This document shows positions 21,901 to 27,784 of a DNA stretch of 64,000 nt, in pieces; the stretch's first letter is position 1; every line of letters begins with the position of its first letter. Location: the NCBI RefSeq assembly GCF_016097555.1, contig NC_054702.1:91787798-91851797 (forward strand). Reading direction: 5' to 3'. The position numbers and the translations under genes were made by a program. This stretch comes from Gigantopelta aegis (taxonomy: Eukaryota; Mollusca; Gastropoda; Neomphalida; Peltospiridae). The notes beneath the pieces were generated by a model. It saw only the letters and a program-made list of their open reading frames with translations. It made no database searches and was not told the origin of the DNA.

Positions 21901-22353
21901 ACTAGATAAATTTACTTCCAGATTTCATTTCTCATCCCAATGTGGTAACCTATAGGTTACCAGGCTATATTTTGTGGTAACCTGTAAATGGGTTACCAGA
22001 CACAATGCTTATTTTCGATGCCTGGGTATGTGTCATCCTGTCTGTGGGATGGTGCACATAAAAGATCCCTTGCTACAAATAGAAAAATGTAGCAGGTTTC
22101 CTCTCTAAGACTGTCAGAATTACCAAATGTTTGGCATCCAATAGCCGATGGTTAATAAATCAATATGCTATAGTGGTGGTGTTAAAAAAAACCTGTATTT
22201 AATGCTAATGTTGTTGTTTTCCAGAGTGTTGATCTGCCTAAAGCTCTTGCTGGGATTCGACAACAACGAATGTTTATGGTCCAGACACTGGGACAGTATC
22301 AGTTCATTCACAAGACTCTTATTCAGTACCTGAAAAATACCAGGTTGATTTGA
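1471..22353 (+). CDS. PTPN14/PTPN21 (Pez): FERM-domain protein tyrosine phosphatase PTPN14/PTPN21 (Pez), 5'-incomplete, 18 exons
   Basis: Exons: 1471-1652, 2119-2216, 3312-3385, 3831-3989, 7758-7846, 8225-8306, 8780-8862, 9821-9877, 10578-10626, 11632-11683, 12035-13521, 14541-14663, 16559-16777, 17268-17396, 17892-17960, 18433-18592, 21018-21175, 22225-22353. All have GT-AG borders and matching phases, and total 3399 nt (1132 codons plus stop). Residue numbers here count from the first visible codon: FERM about 1-255, low-complexity linker about 256-845, PTP domain about 846-1132 with WPD and [10 protein letters not shown]. Order and wording match vertebrate PTPN14/PTPN21 and fly Pez, cytoplasmic/junctional phosphatases tied to Hippo signalling through YAP. 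The N-terminal FERM exons and start codon lie upstream. Which vertebrate paralogue it is closer to cannot be decided; a single pre-duplication orthologue is expected in a mollusc. Confidence 0.95.
3968..7100 (+). repeat. 44-bp minisatellite made of an exon end plus its 5' splice site, about 70 copies
   Basis: The unit runs CATGGAGTACTACACAGCCA, then AGGTAAGTAGTCTGTAGATAGCGG. Its first copy begins inside the exon ending at 3989 (GMEYYNAK) and crosses the true donor. First to last 'CATGG' (3968 to 7057) is about 70 periods of 44 bp. Two main classes alternate: units keeping AAG|GTAAGT and units changed to AAGTTAGGTAGT. Rare variants (GATTGTGGCATGAAG; GTAAGACATATTC) recur at intervals and reveal larger duplicated blocks. 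The first three 132-bp blocks still carry the exon-like AACGCCAAG. The last copies are the most diverged. Confidence 0.97.
7125..7245 (-). mobile_element. SINE 3' fragment
   Basis: 'GAAATATATTTTATTTAACGATGC', '...CACATTTTAT...' and a diverged 'GGTTACTCTTTT' are the reversed tail and middle of the SINE tail type seen at 18870-19269. It is truncated and strongly diverged, and sits immediately downstream of the 44-bp array. Confidence 0.55.
7246..7757. other. intron end with GGGCTAGTG-type dispersed repeat
   Basis: About 7540-7670 contains 'CACTAGCCC', 'CACTAGTCAGGACC' and 'GGGCTAGTGGATTTGTCGA', resembling the fragments at 1250 and 14735. Nothing else was recognised before the acceptor TTTCTTTCTCAG at 7757. 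Confidence 0.45.
7758..8862 (+). CDS. PTPN14/PTPN21 (Pez): PTPN14/21 FERM exons, C-terminal F3 part (3 exons)
   Basis: Exon 7758-7846 reads [20 protein letters not shown]...FVR. Exon 8225-8306 completes R and continues [18 protein letters not shown]. Exon 8780-8862 reads [21 protein letters not shown]. This is the F3 (PH/PTB-like) lobe, matching the family's 'DN.G..V.LG..F.GI' and 'A.YI.RL...H.KFYK' patterns. Phases are 0/2/0/2 and fit the neighbours. The intervening introns (7847-8224, 8307-8779) hold only AT-rich unique sequence. Confidence 0.93.
8863..9820. other. intron, no recognised element
   Basis: AT-rich sequence (TATTTAT, TTTAAAT runs) between two confidently placed exons. I saw no repeat copy or coding signal here. 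Confidence 0.5.
9821..11683 (+). CDS. PTPN14/PTPN21 (Pez): PTPN14/21 short linker exons (3 exons)
   Basis: Exon 9821-9877 reads [19 protein letters not shown], exon 10578-10626 [17 protein letters not shown], and exon 11632-11683 [17 protein letters not shown]. They are assigned by strong splice borders (TTTCTTTCAG/GTAAGA, TTGTTCAG/GTAAGA, GTTTACAG/GTGAGT) and by phases that keep one frame from the FERM exons into the large central exon. The sequence is low in conserved residues, as expected for the linker after the FERM domain, so family similarity gives little support; transcript data would settle them. Confidence 0.75.
10141..10212. repeat. (GT)n-rich microsatellite
   Basis: Interrupted GT/CT dinucleotide run (TGTGTGTGTGTCTCTCTCTG..., GTGTGTGTGCATGCGTGTGTG) in the intron between 9877 and 10578. 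The long reading frame crossing it encodes only simple-sequence residues. Confidence 0.85.
10931..11011 (-). mobile_element. SINE tail fragment, inverted beside a full copy
   Basis: 'TTAACGACACCACTAGAGCACATTGATTTATTAATC' and 'GGATGTCAAAGATTTGGTAATT' are the reversed tail type 1. It lies immediately left of a plus-strand SINE (11026-11333). Confidence 0.7.
11026..11333 (+). mobile_element. tRNA-headed SINE, head A / tail 1
   Basis: Diverged A box (AGCCCAGTGG), B box GGATCGATCC, the body 'CCAGCCAGT...GACTGGTATATC', the core 'TATAAAAGATCCCTTGCT', and tail 1 ending GTTGTTAAACAAAG. It is intronic in PTPN14/21. A short reversed SINE fragment follows (about 11335-11440), so the copy is flanked on both sides by inverted partial copies. 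Confidence 0.85.
11335..11440 (-). mobile_element. SINE internal fragment
   Basis: 'TTTTTCCATTAGTATCAAGGGATCTTTTATATG' followed by 'GATATACCAGTTGT' is the reversed core of the same SINE; tail and head are missing. Confidence 0.6.
12035..13521 (+). CDS. PTPN14/PTPN21 (Pez): PTPN14/21 large central exon with two PPxY motifs
   Basis: A 1487-nt exon encoding 495 residues rich in Ser, Pro, Gln and acidic residues, predicted disordered, as in the PTPN14/21 linker. Family landmarks are '[16 protein letters not shown]' (vertebrate '.PSYRPTPDYE.VM'), 'YSQPEIRQ', '[16 protein letters not shown]' and '[12 protein letters not shown]'. The two PPxY sites (codons 12631-12645 and 13270-13284) are the type that bind the WW domains of YAP and KIBRA in the vertebrate proteins. 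The donor GAT|GTGAGT at 13522 keeps the frame; without splicing the frame runs 12 codons further to a stop at 13555-13557. Confidence 0.93.
13522..14540. other. intron, no clear element
   Basis: Mostly AT-rich unique sequence. A loose inverted pair 'GATGTCGTTGG' / 'TATGACATCAT' occurs near 14020-14045. No extra exon was seen. The acceptor of the next exon is GATGGTGCAG at 14540. Confidence 0.45.
14541..14663 (+). CDS. PTPN14/PTPN21 (Pez): PTPN14/21 pre-PTP exon
   Basis: Encodes [20 protein letters not shown] then [21 protein letters not shown]. The 'GPLK.AA.NGLSLSR' and 'DER' patterns are signatures just N-terminal of the PTP domain in PTPN14 and PTPN21. Length is 41 codons, phase 0/0. Confidence 0.93.
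14735..14925. repeat. dispersed repeat with GGGCTAGTG words
   Basis: 'CCGGGCTAGTAAATAC', 'CCACTAGCCCGCAG', 'TCACTAGCCCGAT' and 'GGGCTAGTGAG' lie within 190 bp, partly in inverted orientation. This is the fullest of three fragments in the gene; the family is not identified. Confidence 0.5.
15013..16081 (+). mobile_element. hAT-like non-autonomous DNA transposon, copy 1 (TSD CATATT)
   Basis: 1069 bp bounded by CAGGGCACAATATTTCACG and, reversed at the right end, CAGGGGACAATATTTCAAAA. The 6-bp target duplication CATATT stands on both sides (15007-15012, 16082-16087). GGTTAC/GTAACC words are dense near both ends. A second copy in opposite orientation lies at 35068-36220; this copy lacks about 85 bp present there. 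No transposase frame was seen, so it must move in trans. CAGG termini with short TSDs fit the hAT superfamily (hAT TSDs are 5-8 bp), but this is inference. Confidence 0.85.
16088..16558. other. intron; short tandem duplication flanking the hAT-like element
   Basis: 'TTTTTGCTGATATTCTATGC' followed by 'ATATTCA' occurs just before the transposon (14989-15013) and again at 16120-16146, with 'GTCAGTATG...TCTAGTGCTATGTC' repeated around it. The transposon therefore inserted into a short tandem repeat. The remainder is unique AT-rich DNA up to the acceptor at 16558. Confidence 0.5.
16559..18592 (+). CDS. PTPN14/PTPN21 (Pez): PTPN14/21 phosphatase-domain exons, N-terminal half (4 exons)
   Basis: Exon 16559-16777 has '[15 protein letters not shown]', '[20 protein letters not shown]' and '[12 protein letters not shown]' (substrate-recognition region). 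Exon 17268-17396 has '[20 protein letters not shown]' and '[12 protein letters not shown]'. Exon 17892-17960 is short: [20 protein letters not shown]. Exon 18433-18592 has '[19 protein letters not shown]', the WPD loop, with the general-acid Asp codon at 18556-18558. As in vertebrate PTPN14/21, the pTyr-loop consensus KNRY is replaced (here DSSRVKL), a feature of this weakly active subfamily. Confidence 0.94.
17526..17781. repeat. 64-bp minisatellite, 4 copies
   Basis: Units begin AATTTGATAATAAACAGTAC and end GAATTCAGGTTTTT. They start near 17526, 17590, 17654 and 17718 and are nearly identical, differing mainly in T-run length. The repeat is intronic in PTPN14/21. Confidence 0.95.
18870..19269 (-). 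mobile_element. tRNA-headed SINE, head B / tail 2, with 11-bp TSD
   Basis: Reading the minus strand: head GGCCTCGGTGGCG, B box GGTTCGGATCC, body with 'GAGTGAGTG' and 'GGATCACTGG'-type words (reversed), core AAAAGATCCCTTGCTGCTAATCGG, and a tail ending TTAAATAAAACATTTC. The target duplication ATGTGCAAACA is exact at 18859-18869 and 19270-19280, proving insertion by retroposition. Confidence 0.93.
19270..20174. other. intron with simple repeats
   Basis: Holds an imperfect inverted repeat around 19391-19462 (GGGGTTCC...GAACTCCCC with GTTACTAC/AGTAACTAC inside), a C8 run, and an (AAT)n run at about 19860-19886. No coding signal was seen. Confidence 0.5.
20175..20451 (+). mobile_element. tRNA-headed SINE, type C, with 12-bp TSD
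   Basis: Head GGCCTCGGTGGCGCAGTGG with A-box-like 'GGCGCAGTGG' and B box 'GGTTCGCAGCC'. The body is distinct from the other SINEs: CTGTCCTGGACAGACAGCCC, then AGCTGAGGTGTGTGCCCAGG and TTAATTGGATATAAGCAC. The tail is AAATAAGTTGAAATGAAA. The target duplication TGATCAGCTAGC is exact at 20163-20174 and 20452-20463. Confidence 0.93.
20464..21017. other. intron, no recognised element
   Basis: Unique AT-rich sequence with one purine-rich patch (GGAGGGGGGC near 20830). The acceptor AAATGTTCAG precedes 21018. Confidence 0.5.
21018..21175 (+). CDS. PTPN14/PTPN21 (Pez): PTPN14/21 catalytic exon ([10 protein letters not shown])
   Basis: Encodes [10 protein letters not shown], then an acidic/basic spacer, then [20 protein letters not shown] and WCLEHNH. 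The nucleophilic Cys codon is at 21101-21103 and the P-loop Arg follows in GRTG. All P-loop residues expected of an active cysteine phosphatase are present. Confidence 0.96.
21594..22196 (+). mobile_element. SINE (tail 1) interrupted by a MITE
   Basis: The left part (21594-21661) 'GTGGGCCCATTAGGCTATTT...GACTGGTATATCAAAGGCTG' and the right part (22025-22196) 'GTATGTGTCATCCTGTCTGTGGGATGG...AAAAGATCCCTTGCT...CAATAGCCGATGG...' join into one normal SINE body and tail. The 5' head is missing. The interruption at 21662-22024 is a separate element. Confidence 0.88.
21662..22024. mobile_element. MITE with CAGGCATCG terminal inverted repeats, TSD GGTATG
   Basis: 363 bp starting CAGGCATCGAAATAAG and ending CTTATTTTCGATGCCTG, an inverted repeat of about 16 bp with one extra T. 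The 6-bp duplication GGTATG flanks it (21656-21661, 22025-22030), and removing one copy restores the SINE. Inside are GTCGAGAAC(A/G)GT repeats and GGTTACC/GGTAACC words near the right end. It has no coding capacity. CAGG ends and a 6-bp TSD link it to the hAT-like elements at 15013 and 35068. Confidence 0.9.
22225..22353 (+). CDS. PTPN14/PTPN21 (Pez): PTPN14/21 terminal coding exon
   Basis: Encodes [20 protein letters not shown], then [22 protein letters not shown] and TGA at 22351-22353. '[13 protein letters not shown]' is the Q-loop region of PTPs, and the C-terminal 'LI' is identical to the vertebrate PTPN14/21 terminus, so the stop is authentic. Confidence 0.95.
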   Translation, partial: SVDLPKALAGIRQQRMFMVQTLGQYQFIHKTLIQYLKNTRLI

Positions 22354-22700
22354 GAAATCCACAATCAGTTCACTAACCTGTTTTATTACAGGTTGATTTA
22401 TGCCAAAGATTAGTGTGTCTATCCATATTTTGCTCATTCTGTGAAGTTCAAAACCGTTTAAGTATATATTTTTTCTGGAAACATTCTATTATATTAGTAT
22501 ATGATATTCATAGTACATTTCATCAATTTGGCTATGCAGCCATTTAATATTATCATTACTTACTTGTTTTATTTCATTTTTGCCCATTATGGGTAAGAGA
22601 GTGATCATTATTATTTTCTTAATATAAAATTGGGTTTTTTTAAACTTCAATCTTAATATAAAAAAAATACAATAAAATTATTAGGTATTAAAATTACGTA
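22354..22700 (+). other. presumed 3' UTR of PTPN14/21
   Basis: Non-coding AT-rich sequence directly after the stop. The first AATAAA is at 22671-22676 and is a candidate polyadenylation signal. The UTR may extend much further, since AT-rich unique DNA continues to about 23940. Confidence 0.4.
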
Positions 22701-24029
22701 ACTTTATAATTATTTATTTATTCATTTAAAATAACCTATAGTGACAGTTGATTCCTTTCCTCCTAACTTTGATGGTGTACTTTGTAAAATGATGAAATGT
22801 AAAGTATCACCTCTTGGGGAATGAACAGCTAAACACATTTGCTGTTGTATTAAATACAAATATTGGTGTGTTCATTTACACAGAATGTGTCAATGTTGTT
22901 TTCACTGCTACATTACTTAATATTTCCACAGTAGTTCTTATCTCTTACTTGCCAGTCTTCTAAAAAAACACCCCAGTCTAGTCTTACGTTATGCATTTTT
23001 TGTTTTGTGTGGATATATTTTTTGTATGTAATCACATTTATATTTCTAATTTATAAAAACATATTTCCTATCCAGTAAATTTCATTATTTTTCTTTATAT
23101 GGCTGAATGAATATCAGAATTATGAGTTTTGTATTGGATTGGGTCAGGGGTATTGTATCAATATTTAACCTGTGGGCCATTATTGTTCATAAGACACCAG
23201 AGTCATTTTCTTAAATTTAACTTCTGGTATTTTAAAGTACATAATTATGATGTTTAAAATGTGTCATGCATCTTGTTTGCTAAAGTGTTAAGTTCTGTTT
23301 TAAAAACAAAGGGGTAATGGGGGTGTGTATAGTCCGTCCATTCAATCTGCATCTGTCCATTTTTATTTAAAATGTGTTAGATGTAATTTAATTCAAGGTG
23401 AGCCTGAATAACAAGTGAAAATAGTTTGATCATGTAGACATGACAGTTGGTTAATTGCCATATCCTATAATATGGAGATGGATAACGAATCATTTGTGCA
23501 TCTTTATGTTTTGCTTATACATGTACATGTAATTGTAAATTCCATTGATGGTGAATTAATGTGAAAATAACCTCTGATTAAACTTCCTTTCCATTTTAAA
23601 TGCAGGTATATCTTTGAAAGCAGTTAGTATGCCTTTGATAAATATTTTTTAAATTCATGAAAAAAGAAGGGTGTTGTATCCCAATATTGAATTGTATATA
23701 TTTGTTATATAATTATATACAATATATACCATTTTTTTATGAATATAATTCTAGATATTATCTTAACATTTGTATAAATGTTTTGTTATTTTATTTTGAA
23801 CAATCTCTTGTATTAGATATGTATTTTTAATAATGTTGACATATGTAATGTTTTGACAGTACTTACTGCAAGTCTTTTGCCTCTGGTAATTTTACATAAT
23901 TGTTAAGGATAAAAACGTGATTGGATATTAAAAACATTAATCAACAACTCTTTGTGGTATAGTGTTTGAGCCGTGGGCTTTAAAGTTGGTGGGTGCTTGC
24001 TTTACTCTCCAGTACAAGTTTAAGTCTTT
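22701..24029. other. possible extended 3' UTR / intergenic, no recognised element
   Basis: AT-rich unique sequence with palindromic ATATATAC patches near 23690-23730. I saw no coding or repeat signal in it. Confidence 0.4.
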
Positions 24030-24212
24030 TTTTCTCTGTTTAATGACATCACTTCAGCACCTTGGTTAATTAAACATTACCTATCGGATGTCAAACATTT
24101 GGTAATTTTCCCATATAGTCTTCTGAAAAAAATCTGCTTCATTTTCCCATTAGCAGCAAGGGATCTTTTATATGCACTTCCTACAAACGGGACTGTATGG
24201 CCTTTGATATAT
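24030..24212 (-). mobile_element. SINE fragment (tail 1), head missing
   Basis: 'TTTAATGACATCACTTCAGCACC', 'CTATCGGATGTCAAACATTTGG', 'CATATAGTCTTCTGA' and 'CCATTAGCAGCAAGGGATCTTTTATATG' are the reversed tail and core. It is truncated before the head. Confidence 0.75.
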
Positions 24213-24737
24213 GGGACTCTTGTGACCCATATGGATCTGCCAATAGATTAGGATTGTTGTTTATTGCATCATCATTACTTGGGATCATAGGCATACAGGC
24301 TCCCATATTTCTAAGGGGGTGGGGCTATTTTTGTGTGAATTAAATGAAATTGCCTGAATCTGGATAACAATATTTATTCATATTTGTATTACTACCAAAC
24401 AGCAATATAGGGTTCCAAATGAATCACTAAGCATTTTTACATTAACTTCAAATGTCTTAAATATGTCTATGTGTGAAAGAGATATCAAGTAAAATACTAA
24501 AACACTATCAGAAATGAATATAGTAAATAAAAAACATGTAAACAACACAAAGAATGTTAAAACCAGTCTACCTCCTAATCAATGGATCATTAGCCTAGTT
24601 GTGCTGAAGATAGAGGAGTAGTCATTTAACAAATGTTTGTTGGTACAATTTTTTAAATAGATATATTTTATAGTTAAAATGATGTATTTTTGTAGGTAAT
24701 ATAATTATGTGTATACTGCTGTACTTGATTGAGAAAA
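24213..24737. other. intergenic, no recognised element
   Basis: Unique AT-rich sequence. Confidence 0.4.
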
Positions 24738-25043
24738 AAAAGTAGTTTGTTTTATTTAACGACGCCACTAGAGCACATTGATTTTTTTATCTTATCATCG
24801 GCTATTGGACGTCAAACATATGGTCATTCTGACACCTTTTTTTTTAGAGGAAACCCGCTGTCGCCACATAGGCTACTCTTTTACAACAGGCAGGAAGGGA
24901 TCTTTTATGTGCGCTTCCCACAGGCAGGATAGCACAAACCATGGCTTTTGTTGAACCAGTTATGGATCACTGGTCGGTGCAAGTGGTTTACACCTACCCA
25001 TTGAGCCTTGCGGAGCACTCATTCAGGGTTTGGAGTCGGTATC
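24738..25043 (-). mobile_element. SINE, head B body / tail 1, 5'-truncated
   Basis: The reversed tail 'TTTATTTAACGACGCCACTAGAGC...CATCGGCTATTGGACGTCAAAC' is joined to the body 'AACCATGGCTTTTGTTGAACCAG...GGAGCACTCATTCAGGG' of head-B SINEs. The tRNA head itself is missing. Compared with 18870-19269, the body is the same but the tail differs. Confidence 0.85.
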
Positions 25044-25490
25044 AAGTGGATTCCTATACACAGCACTTTATTTCATTTGATTTATCATTATTTAAGAATC
25101 TTTATTACATCTGTAGTTAAAATGATGGCCCTCCATGTCCCTTTCGAAAAAGGTTTCTATGTTATAGTTATAATTTTACTTCTGTGATACCTACAACACA
25201 CATTATAAAAAAAGACGATTCAGAATCAAACTTGTCTAAAATATTCATCAATATGTTTTGTTGTAAGCTTTCCAACTCTTTCCAATATGGTTGTCCATGT
25301 TTCCCGTACAATTAGTACAGCAGATTTGGACAATTATCTTCTCAATTAAGCTGTCAGTGAACATTCCACTTTATGAATTTACCATGCAAAAAAACCTCTA
25401 ATTATCTTTTTTCGAGTTTCGAATATGAAAATGTGTTAATGGCAATGGGGAAACCCAACACCGTTACAAGAGCTCTGTTGTGTGAAGAGG

Positions 25491-25711
25491 TATACTGCTA
25501 TAAAAAAAACCTGGATCGGTTTCACATTGATATAAACTGCCAGTGTGAACAGTCTGATATCAACTATAATAGAATAAAGGTTTGCCTTTATAATGGAGAG
25601 GTATACTGCTATAAAAAAAACTGGATCGGTTTCACATTGATATAAACTGCCAGTGTGAACAGTCTGATATCAACTATAATGGAATAAAGGTTTGCCTTTA
25701 TAATGGAGAGG
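25491..25711. repeat. 111-bp tandem duplication, third copy displaced by a SINE
   Basis: 'TATACTGCTATAAAAAAAAC' followed by 'TGGATCGGTTTCACATTGAT' begins at 25491 and again at 25602. A diverged third copy (TTTCACATTGAGTAAACTGTCAGC...GAATAAAGGTTTGAC) lies at 26016-26090, after the SINE at 25712-26013. Confidence 0.9.
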
Positions 25712-26013
25712 GCAGGATGTAGCCCAGTGGTAAACCTCTCACTTGATGCACGGTCGGTTTGGGATTGATACCCGTCGGTGGACCCATTAGGCCATTTCTT
25801 GTTCCAGGAAGTGCACCACGACTGGTATGTCAAAGGCTGTGATATGTGCTATCCTGTCTGTGAGATAATGCATATAAAAGATTCCTTGCTACTAATGTAA
25901 ACATGTTTGATCTCTAAGACTATATGTCAAAATTACCAAATGTTTGACGTCCAATAGTCGATGATTAATAAATCAATGTGCTCTAGTAGTATTATTAAAC
26001 AAAACAAACTTTA
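25712..26013 (+). mobile_element. tRNA-headed SINE, head A / tail 1
   Basis: A box TAGCCCAGTGG, a B-box-like GGGATTGATACCC, body 'CACCACGACTGGTATGTC', core 'TATAAAAGATTCCTTGCT', and tail 'CAAATGTTTGACGTCCAATAG' through 'TTATTAAACAAAACAAAC'. It sits at the border of a 111-bp tandem repeat. Confidence 0.88.
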
Positions 26014-26777
26014 ACTTTCACATTGAGTAAACTGTCAGCATGAACAATCTGCTATCTACTATAATGGAATAAAGGTTTGACTTTGCATTTATTATAAGTG
26101 ATATGCAAACCAGGCAATGAACGTTTTTTTCTATTTTTTTAACCCAAACAACACACGTACCCACTGCAACGAATTGTTTTATAGGCATGAAACATTGTAT
26201 TTTCAATCCATTCCCCCATTTTATTATCAGAGGTGTTCTACTAGTACTTACTTTTCTGTTTAGTGAAACTGCCAAGGATACAACTGATTCAAGATAATGT
26301 GCATATTTGTTTGTAAGATGTTATATTTAAGATCTTTAGTGAACATACATGCATGCGTCTGGAGGATATTTTGTACATATGTTGTTATGACTACAAATGG
26401 ATGTGCTTGACTCAGCTATGCAAGTAGTATATTATATTTCTCTGGTTACCCAGTGTTGTAAATCATGAAGTGTTACAAACTTGAAATTCAGAAAACACTA
26501 ATAAACAATAGACGACATCAAAAGTTAGCAAGGGCATTTAAAGTACTCTGTAGATACATATGAAATTTTGAAAGCTTGGAAGTCGTACGGTTTTGAATGC
26601 CGTTATTACATTTGCTACATCATGCATGTTAATATTTCATGACTTACAGTATTTTTGTAACTTGTTTTGTTTTGTAGAATTGCTTTAGCATGGGTGAAAA
26701 TCAATAAAATACTACTTATAAATATATGATAAATCATCCTACAAGAAAGTGACCTTCGAAAAGGTAAAATAAACAAA
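26014..26777. other. intergenic; partial third 111-bp repeat copy, otherwise nothing recognised
   Basis: 26016-26090 is the diverged third copy of the upstream duplication. The rest is unique. Confidence 0.45.
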
Positions 26778-27014
26778 CGGAGACACTCGGTGGCATCGTG
26801 GTTAAGCATAAGGCTGGCAGGTTCAGGGTTTGCCACCCAGAGTGAGGTTTAACGACTCGATGGGTGGCCACTACACCCTCTTCTCTCACTAACCACCATC
26901 AACTAACCCACTGTCCTGGACAGACAGTCCAGATAGCTGAGGTGTGTGCCCAGGACAGCATGCTTGAGCCTTAATTGAATAAAATTACAAAAATTAGTTG
27001 AAATGAAAATAAAT
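26778..27014 (+). mobile_element. SINE type C
   Basis: Diverged head 'ACTCGGTGGCATCGTGGTTAAG', body 'CTGTCCTGGACAGACAGTCC', 'AGCTGAGGTGTGTGCCCAGG' and tail 'AAATTAGTTGAAATGAAA'. Several deletions occur in the head, so it is older than the copy at 20175. Confidence 0.85.
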
Positions 27015-27025
27015 TTTCCGTTACA

Positions 27026-27110
27026 GCCTTTTTCAACAAGGGTTAACAAATCTCTCAGAATTAAGTTATATCCAATTTCATGAGATTTGTTAATCCTTTT
27101 TGAAAAAGGC
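27026..27110. repeat. hairpin: 29-bp inverted arms
   Basis: The left arm GCCTTTTTCAACAAGGGTTA... (27026-27054) pairs with the right arm GAGATTTGTTAATCC... (27082-27110) at about 26 of 29 positions around a 27-bp loop. It follows directly after a SINE tail. It may be a small foldback MITE. Confidence 0.7.
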
Positions 27111-27379
27111 TTGTAGCTGAAAATTCTAATTAAAGAGTACTGGGTATGTCTGTTTATTTCACCACTTACAGGTTTTGTTCATGCTTTATGCTCGATCATC
27201 TGGACTAAATAACATTAGGGTTATTCCAGAATTGAGAAGCATCATAGTTATATTTTAATTATGCCTTGTGGGTCTGCTGCAGTATTTTCACTGTATACTT
27301 GGGTTATATTTTATGTTGTGGTTGTTGGGAAATCAAAAAACATTTCTTCCACGTAATCAGTTCTGGAACAACAGTTGAG

Positions 27380-27784
27380 ACCTGATTCCACCTAGGTGTT
27401 TCCCGCAGTGTTGTTACACACGCACACACACCCCACCCCCACACCCTGTTTCACACATGAAACGATCAAAAACCATGTGGTGTTTCGCGCTGCATTCAGC
27501 TGTTGTCATCTTGGTAGTAAATGCAAGCAGTCATGATGATCTCACCCCAAATACAGAAATACCATTGGCTGAACAACAAAAAAATATGCTACATAAAATA
27601 CATTTAAAAAAAATATATTTTTGTTTAGACATCACAGTGCATTTTTTTGTTTGCCATCCTGCATTGGAAACCTCATCATTATAGCAAATGAAGCATTTTG
27701 TTAACACATTTTACAATGAATGAACACGGCCTAAAACATTTTACAATGAATGAACACGGCCTAAAACACCTAAGTGGAAGCAGA
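27380..27784. mobile_element. possible MITE with diverged inverted ends
   Basis: The left end 'AGACCTGATTCCACCTAGGT' and the reversed right end 'GGTCTGCTTCCACTTAGGTG' share 'CCAC(C/T)TAGGTGTTT'. A 30-bp direct duplication (ACATTTTACAATGAATGAAC...) lies at 27702-27767 next to the right end. The enclosed reading frame at 27457-27684 has a hydrophobic start but no family match I recognise. Low confidence. Confidence 0.35.

Noticed and set aside
27457..27684. Small secreted protein
   Set aside because: The frame starts with a hydrophobic stretch but lies between diverged inverted repeats and decays into AT-rich sequence with no similarity I recognise.
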